Shown one piece after another: positions 1-7,948 of a stretch of 64,000 nt of DNA. Numbering within the stretch: the first letter of the stretch is position 1; every line of letters starts with the position of its first letter. The stretch is taken from NCBI RefSeq assembly GCF_003205195.1, contig NZ_QJRY01000008.1:24190-88189 (forward strand), given 5' to 3'. Origin of the DNA: Peteryoungia wuzhouensis (GTDB lineage: Bacteria > Pseudomonadota > Alphaproteobacteria > Rhizobiales > Rhizobiaceae). The notes under the pieces were generated by a model. That model searched no databases, was not told the origin of the DNA, and saw only the letters and a list, made by a program, of their open reading frames with translations. Both the position numbers and the translations under genes were made by a program.

Positions 1-673
1 GCGTGGTGTCCAGCAAGGGTGGGACCGCAGCAACTAGCGGCACCTCCTCGCCCCCTGCCCGTGTCCAGCGATTGCGGCAAAGCTCGCCGAGCGCACGCGC
101 CGCAGGGCCCGTGAACCGGCTGGATATGTCATGCCAGGGGCCATAGGGTGTGCCATTGGGGCGCCGCCTGTCGGGGTCGTCGTCCAGATGCTGCCGCGTG
201 TCCCAGCGATCGAGCGTCACGTCGATGCCGCCGCAATAGGCGACGGCATCATCGATCACGAGCATCTTCTGATGATGTGAGCTGCCGAAGGGATGTTTGC
301 CGTCCAGGCGAACGGAAATCTGTCGGTTCCACTTCCATCGCAGCAGATAAGGCAGGTTCGAAAGCCGCGCCCAACTGGCGAGCGGCGCCGGACTCCACAG
401 CAGGATCCTGATTTCCAGGCCCGGTGTGCGACGCGCGAGCCACAGGAGAAAGTCGCCGACCCCGCGCGGGGCTCCATCATCGACCTTGGGATGGCCAAGC
501 GTGATCGATGCATCGAAATCCCAACCGACAAAGAAGATCGACCGTTTGGCCGCCATCATCGAGGCGCGGATCGAGGAAAAATAGTCATTGGCATCGATGA
601 GAATCGAGAAATCGTCCGCTCTTTCGGTCCGCCAACAGTTCTCGGAAGGCGAGAAAATCGTGGGAAGCGCCAT
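1..673 (-). CDS. Phospholipase D-like protein, truncated by the window edge
   Basis: The reverse strand is open from 673 to the window edge (224 codons, no stop), so only the N-terminal part is present. A phospholipase D active-site motif, HHQKMLVID (HxKx4D), lies at about residues 133-141, followed by GGIDVT. This is typical of the first of the two HKD half-sites in phospholipase D and cardiolipin synthase relatives, which transfer or hydrolyse phosphodiester head groups at the membrane. The ATG at 673 has GGAG seven bases upstream, which supports this start. The second HKD motif would lie beyond the left edge, so the exact subfamily cannot be decided. The first ~30 residues show no obvious signal peptide. 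Confidence 0.85.
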   Translation of the reverse strand, partial: MALPTIFSPSENCWRTERADDFSILIDANDYFSSIRASMMAAKRSIFFVGWDFDASITLGHPKVDDGAPRGVGDFLLWLARRTPGLEIRILLWSPAPLASWARLSNLPYLLRWKWNRQISVRLDGKHPFGSSHHQKMLVIDDAVAYCGGIDVTLDRWDTRQHLDDDPDRRRPNGTPYGPWHDISSRFTGPAARALGELCRNRWTRAGGEEVPLVAAVPPLLDTT

Positions 674-876
674 CAAATACTCCAGATACCGGGTCGCCCA
701 AATCGGCCAGCGCAACTGCTGCTTCTCGTCCCGTCTTCACGATCGCCGCTTCGCACCGCCATACAACGCGGAGAGGCGTCTTACGGCACAAGAAAAATTC
801 GAAAGGCGCGAATTATTCTCGTCTTGCGATCAGGCATGCTGATTGGCCGAAGTCGCCCACCACGTGCGCGATCCCC

Positions 877-1356
877 TCAGCCCCACCGCGCCGCCTCAAT
901 CGCTGCCACATCAATCTTCCGCATCGTCATCATCGCTTCAAACGCGCGCTTTGCCTCCTCTCCCCCGGCCGCCATCGCCTCGGTCAGCGTGCGCGGCGTG
1001 ATTTGCCAGTTGATACCCCATCTGTCCTTGCACCAGCCGCAGGCACTTTCCTGCCCGCCGTTGGCGACGATGGCGTTCCAATAGCGGTCGGTCTCCTCCT
1101 GGTCGTCAGTTGCGATCTGGAAGGAAAAGGCCTCCGAATGCTTGAAGGCGGGGCCACCGTTGAGGCCCATGCAGGGAATGCCGGCAACGGTGAAATCGAC
1201 GGTCAGGACATCGCCCGCCTTGCCGGAGGGATAATCCGAGGGTGCACGGTGGACGGCTTTGACCTCGCTATCGGGGAAGGTTTGCGCGTAAAAGCGCGCG
1301 GCGTTCTCGGCGTCGCGGTCGTACCAGAGGCAAATGGTGTTTTTCGGCATTTCCAT
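877..1356 (-). CDS. VOC family protein, PhnB / 3-demethylubiquinone-methyltransferase-like
   Basis: This 159-residue protein fits the PhnB-like branch of the vicinal oxygen chelate superfamily. It opens with a beta strand and the pattern WYDRDAENAARFYAQTF, and has the family-typical GIPCMGLNGGPAFKHSEAFSF and CGWCKDRWGINWQITPR segments. Many members are annotated as 3-demethylubiquinone-9 3-methyltransferases, but this family has no methyltransferase fold and the true substrate is unknown. The ATG at 1356 follows GGAGG with good spacing; a second in-frame ATG two codons later is also possible. The gene stands alone between the HWE kinase and the phospholipase D-like gene, all on the same strand but with gaps of about 190-200 bases, so co-transcription is not clear. 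Confidence 0.85.
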   Translation of the reverse strand: MEMPKNTICLWYDRDAENAARFYAQTFPDSEVKAVHRAPSDYPSGKAGDVLTVDFTVAGIPCMGLNGGPAFKHSEAFSFQIATDDQEETDRYWNAIVANGGQESACGWCKDRWGINWQITPRTLTEAMAAGGEEAKRAFEAMMTMRKIDVAAIEAARWG

Positions 1357-1547
1357 GGTTTCTCCTCCCAGAGTTCAAAACTGGGAGGCATTGCACGCCT
1401 GTGTGGGTCAGGCGTCAAGGGGAATGGCGTGAGGCATGCGACCGGCGCTGATGTCTCGCCTACCGTCGTTCTCCCGCCCGATGCCTATATTGTCGCCCAG
1501 GTCCGGGGTCAGGGTCTGCGGACAGAGCGGATCCAAGGCGACCGCAA

Positions 1548-2609
1548 TCATCCCACCTGCTGCGGCAGCGGCGCTTTCATAGTGCAGACGAGGCCGGTCG
1601 GATGAAAGTCGACGCTGACATGGCCGCCGAAATCGGCCGCGAGCACGCGCGAAATCAGCTTGGAGCCGAAGCCTTCCATCGTCGGCGCTTCGACGGGCGG
1701 ACCGCCGCTTTCCTGCCAGACGAACTCAAACGCCTCTTCCGCATTCTCAGCCTCGCGATCGACGTGCCAGCGGATATCGACCCTGCCACCAGTGCTCGCG
1801 AGCGCGCCATATTTCGTCGCGTTGGTGGCAAGCTCGTGCATCGCGAGCGCCATCGACACGGCGTGTTTGGCCGGCAGATCGAGATCGTCGCCGGAAAGCG
1901 AGAAACGCTCCTCGCTCTGCAGATGCGGGCGCAGCGCGTTTTCGATCACGGCGCGGATCGGCGCATCCTGCAGGGTCTTCGACGTGATCAGGTCATTGGC
2001 ATTGGCAAGCGCCTGCAAACGGCCGGTAAAGGCTTCGCGCCTGTCGGCGATGTCATCGCCTTTCAGCGTCTGGCGAGCGATGGCCGTGACCATGGCAAGC
2101 GTGTTCTTGATGCGATGCTGCAGCTCGCCATTCAGGAGCTCCAGACGCTGCCGGGCCTCGACCGTCTCCGAAATATCCTTGGAGATCGACAGGATATGGG
2201 ACGGGGTGCCATCCGGCTTGATGATCGGGAAAACCTGGACGTCCCAGAACCTGTTGTTGCCCTTGACCGTGCTGGCCTCACCGAAGAAGCGCGTCGGCTT
2301 TCCGGCAACCGCGGCTTCGACCGCCTGCCGGGCGGCGACATTGCCCTGGCCTTCCCAGAAATCCGGCCAGGGGCAGCCCTTGAGCGGCGCGAAATCGTCC
2401 ACTTCCATCACGCGCTTGCCGCCTTCGCTCATGAACTGCAGCCGGCCCTCGAGGTCAAGCACCTTGATGCAATCGCCGCAACCGCCCAAAACTGCGGCGA
2501 GCAAGGCGTCATTTCCCACCAGCTGCGGATCAGCCGCCGCCAGCTCGCTGTTCATGCTTTCGACAGGGGCCGATGAGGTCCCGCTGGACTGCGTGGCAGA
2601 GACAGTCAT
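1548..2609 (-). CDS. PAS domain sensor histidine kinase, HWE family
   Basis: This 353-residue protein has no transmembrane segment, so it is probably a soluble sensor. An N-terminal PAS domain (about residues 30-150) ends with a PAC-like stretch (DGTPSHILSISKDISE). It is followed by the HWE phospho-acceptor helix LQHRIKNTLAMV at about residue 163 and an ATPase domain with ELATNATKYGAL, an N-box variant, and EGFGSKLISRVLA near the C-terminus. HWE kinases are abundant in rhizobia and autophosphorylate on the His of the HRIKN motif. No response regulator is adjacent, so the partner and signal are unknown. The start at 2609 lacks a strong Shine-Dalgarno sequence, but no better in-frame ATG keeps the PAS domain. 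Confidence 0.9.
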   Translation of the reverse strand: MTVSATQSSGTSSAPVESMNSELAAADPQLVGNDALLAAVLGGCGDCIKVLDLEGRLQFMSEGGKRVMEVDDFAPLKGCPWPDFWEGQGNVAARQAVEAAVAGKPTRFFGEASTVKGNNRFWDVQVFPIIKPDGTPSHILSISKDISETVEARQRLELLNGELQHRIKNTLAMVTAIARQTLKGDDIADRREAFTGRLQALANANDLITSKTLQDAPIRAVIENALRPHLQSEERFSLSGDDLDLPAKHAVSMALAMHELATNATKYGALASTGGRVDIRWHVDREAENAEEAFEFVWQESGGPPVEAPTMEGFGSKLISRVLAADFGGHVSVDFHPTGLVCTMKAPLPQQVG

Positions 2610-2719
2610 CTCAGATAAGGGTCCGTATGATAAGGGGTATTTACGCCCCGATCTTTGCTACGAAATACGAGAAGCGGCAATAAGAAACGTCATTTCAGGT
2701 CTATGAAATTTAGCTTTCA

Positions 2720-2959
2720 TCAACTCGCCATCAGATCGGCCGTCTCGCCGAAGGCAATGATCAGCCTCGGGCTGGTCATGTCGCCGCTCTCCTCGTCGAC
2801 CTGGATGGAATAGGCCGCGACGCCGAGATGGCGGGCGGACATGGCGGTGGCGATCTTTTCGGCGGCTGCAGCACTCGAGGCCTGCCGCATCTCGCCGGGC
2901 ACGACATTGCCGCGGTTCTTCTTGAAGGGCAGCACGATAAATTTTTCGGCGAGCGACAT
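2720..2959 (-). CDS. Small conserved hypothetical protein, probably SOS-controlled
   Basis: This is a 79-residue protein starting MSLAEKFIVLPFKKNRG. A longer in-frame start exists at 3034, but it would place the SOS box inside the coding region. The ATG at 2959 has GGAG seven to eight bases upstream. I do not recognise a characterised family. The sequence is mixed alpha/beta, has no cysteine and no membrane segment, and contains a helical stretch rich in Ala (SSAAAAEKIATAMSA). A perfect GTTC-N7-GTTC direct repeat (GAAC-N7-GAAC on this strand) lies 17 bases before the start, which is the LexA-box pattern of Alphaproteobacteria. That suggests induction by DNA damage. Function is not known. Confidence 0.75.
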   Translation of the reverse strand: MSLAEKFIVLPFKKNRGNVVPGEMRQASSAAAAEKIATAMSARHLGVAAYSIQVDEESGDMTSPRLIIAFGETADLMAS

Positions 2960-2975
2960 GGGAGAACTCCTATTT

Positions 2976-2990
2976 GTTCTCTCAATGTTC
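2976..2990 (-). promoter_or_regulatory. SOS box (LexA site) before the 79-residue protein
   Basis: GTTC at 2976-2979 and GTTC at 2987-2990 are separated by exactly seven bases, an exact match to the alphaproteobacterial LexA direct repeat. On the reverse strand it lies 17 bases upstream of the ATG at 2959, where promoter elements would be expected. The only other copy I noticed in an upstream region is in front of dinB. Confidence 0.7.
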
Positions 2991-3097
2991 CCAATTGCCG
3001 GGGATGTCAATCGATAAGCGCCCTCAGGACACAAGTTCCCCTCAGCACACCTCGGCGCATCGAAGGGAAACCATCTCTCGTCGAGCGGAGGACGGTG

Positions 3098-3853
3098 TCA
3101 GTAGAGGCCGACGCCACCTGGCGGGGTCGGCGGGGGCGCAACCGGCTGCGGCTGGCCCTGCAGCGCCGGGTCGCCATCGACGGGATAGTCCGTCGGCGGC
3201 GGCAGGCTGCCGCCGAATGTCTCGTTGGGCACCTGCTGCGGTGCGTCGAGCGGCGGGACGGTACCGGGTGGCGCTGTGCCGGCCTGAGGTGCCGCGTTGG
3301 GATCGGTGGCCGGTACTGTGTTGGGGTCGACGGCGGGGGCGGCGTTCGGATCAGCTGGCGGCGCTGTGGTCGTCGCGGCGGCCGGTGTCGCGTCGGGCTT
3401 CGCCGGTTCGGGGGCCAGTTTCGCGGCCGCCTCCACGCCGGGCGGAGCCGGCACATCGGACTTCACCTTGCAGCCAGTCAGCCACACGTCATAGATCGGG
3501 TGCTCGACAGCATTCAGTGCCGGGCTATCCGCGAACATCCAGCCGGAAAAGATGCGCCTGATCTTGCGGTCGAGGGTGATTTCATCAACCTCGATGAAGG
3601 CGTCGATCTTCTGGGCTTCGGTCTCGTCGCGCGAGTAGCAGACCTTCGGCGTCACCTGGAGGGCGCCGAACTGCACGGTCTCGTTGACATAGACGTCGAA
3701 AGTGGTGATGCGGCCGGTGATCTTGTCGATGCCGGCGAATTCGGCGACGGGATTTTCGAGGCGGGCGGCATCGGCCTTGCCGGCAAGTCCAAGCGAAGCC
3801 GCAGCGGCAAGCCCGACAACCGGAATGGCCCATGCCCATGCACTCAACTTCAT
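3098..3853 (-). CDS. DUF2155 domain-containing exported protein
   Basis: This 251-residue protein begins with a cleavable signal peptide (hydrophobic core at residues 8-24, probable cleavage after KADA). The DUF2155 core follows at about residues 30-140, including TTFDVYVNETVQFGALQV, two Cys residues (PKVCYSR and WLTGCKV) that could pair in the periplasm, and FSGWMFADSPALNAVEHPIYD. The last ~110 residues are a low-complexity Pro/Ala tail that probably lacks a fold. DUF2155 proteins are common beside complex I accessory and aminoacyl transferase genes in Alphaproteobacteria; their function is not established. The gene lies downstream of NDUFA12 on the same strand, with a hairpin between them. 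Confidence 0.9.
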   Translation of the reverse strand: MKLSAWAWAIPVVGLAAAASLGLAGKADAARLENPVAEFAGIDKITGRITTFDVYVNETVQFGALQVTPKVCYSRDETEAQKIDAFIEVDEITLDRKIRRIFSGWMFADSPALNAVEHPIYDVWLTGCKVKSDVPAPPGVEAAAKLAPEPAKPDATPAAATTTAPPADPNAAPAVDPNTVPATDPNAAPQAGTAPPGTVPPLDAPQQVPNETFGGSLPPPTDYPVDGDPALQGQPQPVAPPPTPPGGVGLY

Positions 3854-3912
3854 CGTCCCGCTCGCTTTCGTGGATCAACTTGGCCCCATCGGCCGGAGGC
3901 CAGATACAAGAA

Positions 3913-3932
3913 GGGCCTCACGATAGAGGCCC
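3913..3932 (-). terminator. Putative hairpin terminator after the NDUFA12 gene
   Basis: A seven-base perfect stem, GGGCCTC/GAGGCCC, with a six-base loop sits between the NDUFA12 stop (3961) and the DUF2155 start (3853). On the reverse strand it is followed by TTCTTGT, a weak U-rich tail, so it may attenuate rather than fully terminate. Confidence 0.45.
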
Positions 3933-3960
3933 TAATGCCGGATTATGGCCAAATCGGGTA

Positions 3961-4359
3961 TCAGTTGCCCGGCGTCCAGGCATCGTAGTCGCCGGTGACG
4001 CGCGGACGCTCGCCGGCAGCGGCAATCGAGCCCTGCGGGCGGTAGGCGGCTGCCGTGCCCGTCGGGTTCGGGCGGTGCGCCTTTTCCCAGTCGCGCGCCT
4101 TGTAGTCTTCCTTCGACGGCGGCGTGTCGGTGCGGTAATGCATCCAGCCGTGCCAGCCTGCGGAAATCTTCGAGGCTTCGGCATAACCGTTGTAGATCAC
4201 CCAGCGCTTCGGTTGACCCCAGCTCGTCATCGGGCCTTCGTAATAGACATTGCCGAATTCGTCTTCGCCGACACGCTTGCCGTGACGCCAGGTGAAGAAT
4301 CGGGTGCCCATGGTCTGACCGTTCCACCAGGTGAAGATCTGCAACAGAAACTGCTTCAT
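3961..4359 (-). CDS. NADH:ubiquinone oxidoreductase accessory subunit, NDUFA12 family
   Basis: This 132-residue protein of the NDUFA12 (B17.2) family carries the signature blocks WWNGQTMGTRFFTWRHGKRV, DEFGNVYYE, RRWVIYNGYAE-like KRWVIYNGYAEASKI and GWHGWMHY. In Alphaproteobacteria and mitochondria this subunit binds the hydrophilic arm of complex I. The ATG at 4359 has AAGGA upstream; the frame extends further upstream to 4407 but without a ribosome-binding site. The gene is far from the nuo operon (46.9-63.5 kb in this window), the usual situation for accessory subunits. The C-terminal ~40 residues (RPNPTGTAAAYRPQG and after) are Pro/Gly rich. Confidence 0.93.
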   Translation of the reverse strand: MKQFLLQIFTWWNGQTMGTRFFTWRHGKRVGEDEFGNVYYEGPMTSWGQPKRWVIYNGYAEASKISAGWHGWMHYRTDTPPSKEDYKARDWEKAHRPNPTGTAAAYRPQGSIAAAGERPRVTGDYDAWTPGN

Positions 4360-4466
4360 GTCGTATCCTTGGGCTTTGCCGCAGGCCATGCGAAAGGCCT
4401 TGTCCATTCCGTTCGCTTATGCCGCCTCACCTTCGGCTTGTCCAGTGATTCCCCGTCGCACCCCTC

Positions 4467-4934
4467 TCATTTCAGCTTCAACTTGAAGCCGATATGGGAC
4501 GGCGCGAAGCCGAGGCGCTCGTAGAAGCGGTGGGCATCGCGGCGGACAGCATTCGACGTCAGCTGGACAAGGCGCATGTCGCCCTTGCGGGCCTTGTCGA
4601 TCGCATGTGCGATCATGGCCGCACCGACACCCCTGCCCCTGACGTCGGCGCGGGTCTGGACGGCCTCGACGATCATGTTCGAGGCGCCGCGACCGGTCAG
4701 TGTCGTGGTGATCAAGGTCTGAAACGTGCCGACGACCTCGCCGTCCAGCTCCGCCACATAGAGGGTTTCATTGGCCGAGGCCGCTATACGGGCAAAGGCC
4801 GCGCGGTAATCAGGCAGCGCTTCCGGATCGGTCGTGTCGCCGTGGCCGCCAAGTGGATCATCGGCAAACAGGGAAACGATCGCTTCCAGATCATTTTCGG
4901 TTGCAGCGCGTATCTGAAGGGATTGGACTTGCAT
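4467..4934 (-). CDS. GNAT family N-acetyltransferase
   Basis: This 155-residue protein shows the complete GNAT order: an N-terminal IRAATENDLEAIVSLF strand-helix, a beta-4 block (VEAVQTRADVRGRG) leading into the acetyl-CoA loop VRGRGVGAAMIAHAI, and the C-terminal AHRFYERLGF motif. The acceptor substrate cannot be inferred. It is one of four GNATs between 4.4 and 10.1 kb but is not especially close to the others in sequence. It is transcribed divergently from the exported protein at 4991, with a 56-base gap that must hold both promoters. Confidence 0.9.
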   Translation of the reverse strand: MQVQSLQIRAATENDLEAIVSLFADDPLGGHGDTTDPEALPDYRAAFARIAASANETLYVAELDGEVVGTFQTLITTTLTGRGASNMIVEAVQTRADVRGRGVGAAMIAHAIDKARKGDMRLVQLTSNAVRRDAHRFYERLGFAPSHIGFKLKLK

Positions 4935-4990
4935 GCCTTACCTGCCTCTGAGTTAGTCTGCGTCCGATACACATTCCGGGAGACTTCTTC

Positions 4991-5425
4991 ATGACAGCCA
5001 GATTCAGGCTTCTCACACTTCTGTTCATAACCTGCTCGACAATGGCAGCTCACGCCCAGGAAGACGGCCGCAAGGCAATCGCCTATGTGCAGGCACCGGA
5101 GATGAGTTCGGGGCAATGCGCCGCCAAGGACACGGCGAGCGCCATCGACTGTGCCATGAAGCAGTGCATCGATGGCGGCGGCACCGAGGAGGATTGCCTG
5201 GTCAACGCCACCTGCTATCCCGGCAACTGGAGCGTCGACATCTTCATGATGGCCGATGGCGGACCGCACTGGCACCAGTTCTCCTGCGGCTGGCAGACGA
5301 AAGAACTCGCCATCAAGGCCGCCGATCTCGCCTGCAGCACGGCGGCCGAGAACGGCCTTGTCGAATGCTCAGCGGTGCAGCTGATCGACGAGGACGGCAA
5401 GGTGACCGAACCGCCATTCAACTGA
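4991..5425 (+). CDS. Exported cysteine-rich hypothetical protein
   Basis: This 144-residue protein has an N-terminal signal peptide (hydrophobic LLTLLFITCSTMAAHA, cleavage probably after AHA). The mature part contains eight cysteines (in GQC, IDC, KQC, EDC, ATC, FSC, LAC and VEC contexts), an even number consistent with four periplasmic disulfides. The pattern of an AIAY strand, Ala/Cys-rich helices and CYPGNW resembles DUF4189-type small exported proteins, but I would not assign that family firmly. The ATG is used with no other start in frame upstream. A strong bidirectional hairpin terminator follows 23 bases after the stop. Function unknown. Confidence 0.8.
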   Translation: MTARFRLLTLLFITCSTMAAHAQEDGRKAIAYVQAPEMSSGQCAAKDTASAIDCAMKQCIDGGGTEEDCLVNATCYPGNWSVDIFMMADGGPHWHQFSCGWQTKELAIKAADLACSTAAENGLVECSAVQLIDEDGKVTEPPFN

Positions 5426-5447
5426 GCCGACTGCAGCGTATCAGAAA

Positions 5448-5473
5448 AAAAGCCGCTCAGCGGAGCGGCTTTT
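5448..5473. terminator. Bidirectional intrinsic terminator
   Basis: An 11-base perfect inverted repeat AAAAGCCGCTC / GAGCGGCTTTT with a four-base loop lies between two convergent genes. It ends in T runs on both strands, so it can serve the exported protein (+) and the GNAT (-). It overlaps the last codons of the GNAT gene at 5457. Confidence 0.85.
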
Positions 5474-5954
5474 CCATGACGAGGGCTTCGATGCCGCTGT
5501 CGGGACCGCCGCAGTTCTTGGTGCGGTCGACCTCGACGAAATCATGGGCTTCGTAAAAGGCGATGGCACCGGCATTCTGTGGCTCGACTTCAAGGCGCAG
5601 GATCTCGGCATCGGGAAAGCAGGTCTCGATCTCGGCGAAGAGATCGCGGCCGATGCCTTGGCGCTGGTGGTCGGGGTGGACATAGAGCTGGTGCAGGACA
5701 GCGGTCTTGGTCAGCTTTTCCGACATGGCGGCAAAGGCCATGCCGCCGATCCTCTTGCCGTCGTCGGCGACGAGATATTCGCCGCCCTTAACATGGATGC
5801 GCCGCTTGATCTCGGCTGCGCTGTGCCAGGCGGCGATGAGTTCGCCGACCTTGGCCGATCCGTAGAACCGGTCATAGGTCGCGTGAAAACTCTGCGTCAG
5901 CAGGGTGCGGAGCGGTTCGACATCCCGATCGGTGGCCGTGCGGACGAAGAACAA
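5457..5954 (-). CDS. GNAT family N-acetyltransferase next to gatB
   Basis: This 165-residue GNAT has VRTATDRDVEPLRTLLTQSF at the N-terminus, beta-4 and P-loop-like LYVHPDHQRQGIGRDLF (Q/RxxGxG acetyl-CoA site), and AIAFYEAHDFVEVDRT at the C-terminus. The gene begins four bases after the gatB stop and is almost certainly co-transcribed with gatB. The terminator at 5448-5473 closes this unit. The family includes small-molecule and protein acetyltransferases; nothing here points to the acceptor. Association with gatB may be only operonic. Confidence 0.9.
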   Translation of the reverse strand: MFFVRTATDRDVEPLRTLLTQSFHATYDRFYGSAKVGELIAAWHSAAEIKRRIHVKGGEYLVADDGKRIGGMAFAAMSEKLTKTAVLHQLYVHPDHQRQGIGRDLFAEIETCFPDAEILRLEVEPQNAGAIAFYEAHDFVEVDRTKNCGGPDSGIEALVMEKPLR

Positions 5955-5958
5955 GCCC

Positions 5959-7464
5959 TTACTCCTCGACGATGCCGAGCTTGGCCTTGACCAGCGCCTG
6001 GACGGCCTGCGGGTTGGCCTTGCCGCCCGTCGACTTCATGACCTGGCCGACGAACCAGCCGGCCAGCGTGGGCTTGGCCAGCACCTTGGCGACCTGGTCG
6101 GGGTTGGCGGCGATGATCTCGTCGACGGCACGCTCGATGGCGCCGGTGTCGGTCACCTGTTTCATGCCGCGGCTTTCGACAATTTCAGCCGGATCGCCAC
6201 CCTCGTTCCAGATGATCTCGAAGAGGTCCTTGGCGATCTTGCCGGAGATGGTTTCGGCCTTGATCAGATCGATGATGCCGCCGAGCTGGGCGGGCGAAAC
6301 CGGAGTCTCTTCAATGCCTTTGCCGGCTTTGTTCAAGGCACCCAGGAGGTCGTTGATGACCCAGTTGGCAGCCGTCTTGCCGTCGCGGCCTTCGGCCACG
6401 GCCTCGAAATAATCGGCGATTGCCTTTTCAGAGACGAGCACGGAGGCGTCGTAGACGGAGAGGCCGAGTTCGGCGACGAAGCGGGCCTTCTTGTCGTCGG
6501 GCAGTTCCGGCAGGTCCTTCTTCATCTGCTCGATAAAAGCATCATCGAACTCAAGCGGCAGCAGGTCCGGATCGGGGAAGTAGCGATAGTCATGCGCATC
6601 TTCCTTCGAGCGCATGGAGCGTGTCTCGCCCTTGCCCGGATCGAAAAGGCGCGTTTCCTGGTCGATGACGCCACCATCCTCGATGATCGCGATCTGGCGA
6701 CGGGCTTCGTATTCGATGGCCTGGCCGATGAAGCGGATCGAGTTGACGTTCTTGATTTCGCAGCGCGTGCCGAATTCGCCGCCGGGCTTGCGCACGGAGA
6801 CGTTGACGTCGGCGCGCATCGAGCCCTCGTCCATGTTGCCATCGCAGGTGCCGAGGTAACGCACGATCGAGCGCAGCTTGGTCATGTAGGCCTTGGCTTC
6901 GTCAGACGAGCGCATGTCAGGCTTCGACACGATTTCCATCAAGGCGACGCCCGAACGGTTGAGATCCACATAGGACATGGTCGGATGCTGGTCGTGCATC
7001 GACTTGCCGGCATCCTGTTCCAGATGCAGGCGCTCGATGCCGATCTCGATGTCCTCGAAATTGCCCTGACGATCCGGCCCGAGCGAGATGACGATCTTGC
7101 CTTCGCCGACGATCGGGTCCTTGAACTGCGAGATCTGATAGCCCTGCGGCAGGTCGGGATAGAAGTAGTTCTTGCGGTCGAAGATCGAGCGCTTGTTGAT
7201 CTGGGCTTTCAGGCCAAGACCGGTGCGCACGGCCTGGGCCACGCATTCCTCGTTGATGACCGGCAGCATGCCGGGCATGGCGGCATCAACGAGCGAGACG
7301 TTGGAATTGGGCGCATTGCCGAAGACGGTCGAGGCGCCGGAAAACAGCTTGGACTTCGACAGCACCTGGGCATGGACTTCCATGCCGATGATGACTTCCC
7401 AATCGCCGGTGGCGCCGGGAATGAAGCGTTTCGGATCGGGCGTGCGCGTGTCTACCAGGGTCAT
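5959..7464 (-). CDS. gatB: Asp-tRNA(Asn)/Glu-tRNA(Gln) amidotransferase subunit B
   Basis: This 501-residue GatB binds misacylated Glu-tRNA(Gln) and Asp-tRNA(Asn) and activates the acid side chain with ATP so that ammonia from GatA can amidate it. The N-terminal cradle domain contains [13 protein letters not shown], the metal-binding region and the GatB signature [17 protein letters not shown]. The middle part has [15 protein letters not shown]. The C-terminal helical and YqeY-like tail ([20 protein letters not shown]) contacts tRNA. Full length for the family. It is separated from gatCA by about 2.5 kb of unrelated genes, which is a split arrangement. The start at 7464 is the only one that keeps the N-terminus seen in relatives. 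Confidence 0.98.
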   Translation of the reverse strand: MTLVDTRTPDPKRFIPGATGDWEVIIGMEVHAQVLSKSKLFSGASTVFGNAPNSNVSLVDAAMPGMLPVINEECVAQAVRTGLGLKAQINKRSIFDRKNYFYPDLPQGYQISQFKDPIVGEGKIVISLGPDRQGNFEDIEIGIERLHLEQDAGKSMHDQHPTMSYVDLNRSGVALMEIVSKPDMRSSDEAKAYMTKLRSIVRYLGTCDGNMDEGSMRADVNVSVRKPGGEFGTRCEIKNVNSIRFIGQAIEYEARRQIAIIEDGGVIDQETRLFDPGKGETRSMRSKEDAHDYRYFPDPDLLPLEFDDAFIEQMKKDLPELPDDKKARFVAELGLSVYDASVLVSEKAIADYFEAVAEGRDGKTAANWVINDLLGALNKAGKGIEETPVSPAQLGGIIDLIKAETISGKIAKDLFEIIWNEGGDPAEIVESRGMKQVTDTGAIERAVDEIIAANPDQVAKVLAKPTLAGWFVGQVMKSTGGKANPQAVQALVKAKLGIVEE

Positions 7465-7611
7465 CGGATGCTCGTGTCATGCGTGGACGTTTCGTGTCGT
7501 GAGGTAGAGCAATTGCGCCCTTGGTGCAAGGCTTGAGGGCGGCCCGAGGGGGTAACAGCCGGCAAGAAGGGCAGTGTGAAGGCTTAAGCAAAGCGGGCTA
7601 TTCTGCCGGGC

Positions 7612-7908
7612 ATGCCATTTGGAACCCTTCTCACCCTGTTTGCGATCTTTACGCTCTGGAATGTCGTCGTGTTCTGCGTCTACGCCTATGACAAACTGGC
7701 GGCGCGCGAAGGCGCCTGGCGCGTGCGCGAGGACACGCTGATATTGCTGGCTGTCGCCGGCGGCGGCATGGGTGCGTTCGCCTGCCAGCGCTGGATGCGG
7801 CACAAGACCCGGAAGGCGCCATTCCCGTTTCTGCTGCCGGCCATGGCGGCGCTGCAGCTTGTCATCGCTGGCGCCTTCTGCGCTTTCCAGATTCTGCGGA
7901 TGCTGTGA
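7612..7908 (+). CDS. DUF1294 family small membrane protein
   Basis: This 98-residue protein has two clear hydrophobic segments (about residues 5-25 and 77-95) and a third weaker one, around a conserved cytoplasmic stretch: YAYDKLAAREGAWRVRE, LLAVAGGGMGAF and RHKTRKAPF. These are the hallmarks of DUF1294, a family of small inner-membrane proteins sometimes fused to cold-shock domains. Function is not established. It is transcribed divergently from gatB and opposite to the following GNAT. Confidence 0.88.
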   Translation: MPFGTLLTLFAIFTLWNVVVFCVYAYDKLAAREGAWRVREDTLILLAVAGGGMGAFACQRWMRHKTRKAPFPFLLPAMAALQLVIAGAFCAFQILRML

Positions 7909-7948
7909 GACTGACGCAAAGCGGTGATGCTGGCGTGGACAAACGCCG

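Noticed and set aside
293..1084. A 263-codon + strand frame near the left edge
   Set aside because: It overlaps the phospholipase D-like frame and the VOC gene, both with clear family motifs, and its own protein is Arg/Pro-rich without motifs.
3007..3456. Open frames on either strand inside the DUF2155 C-terminal region
   Set aside because: The region encodes a Pro/Ala-rich tail; biased codons open other frames by chance.
5905..7536. A long + strand frame opposite gatB, and similar ones opposite nuoG/nuoH, nuoN and nuoL
   Set aside because: Repetitive Asp/Gly/His/Arg composition typical of shadow frames; all lie exactly over well-supported genes.
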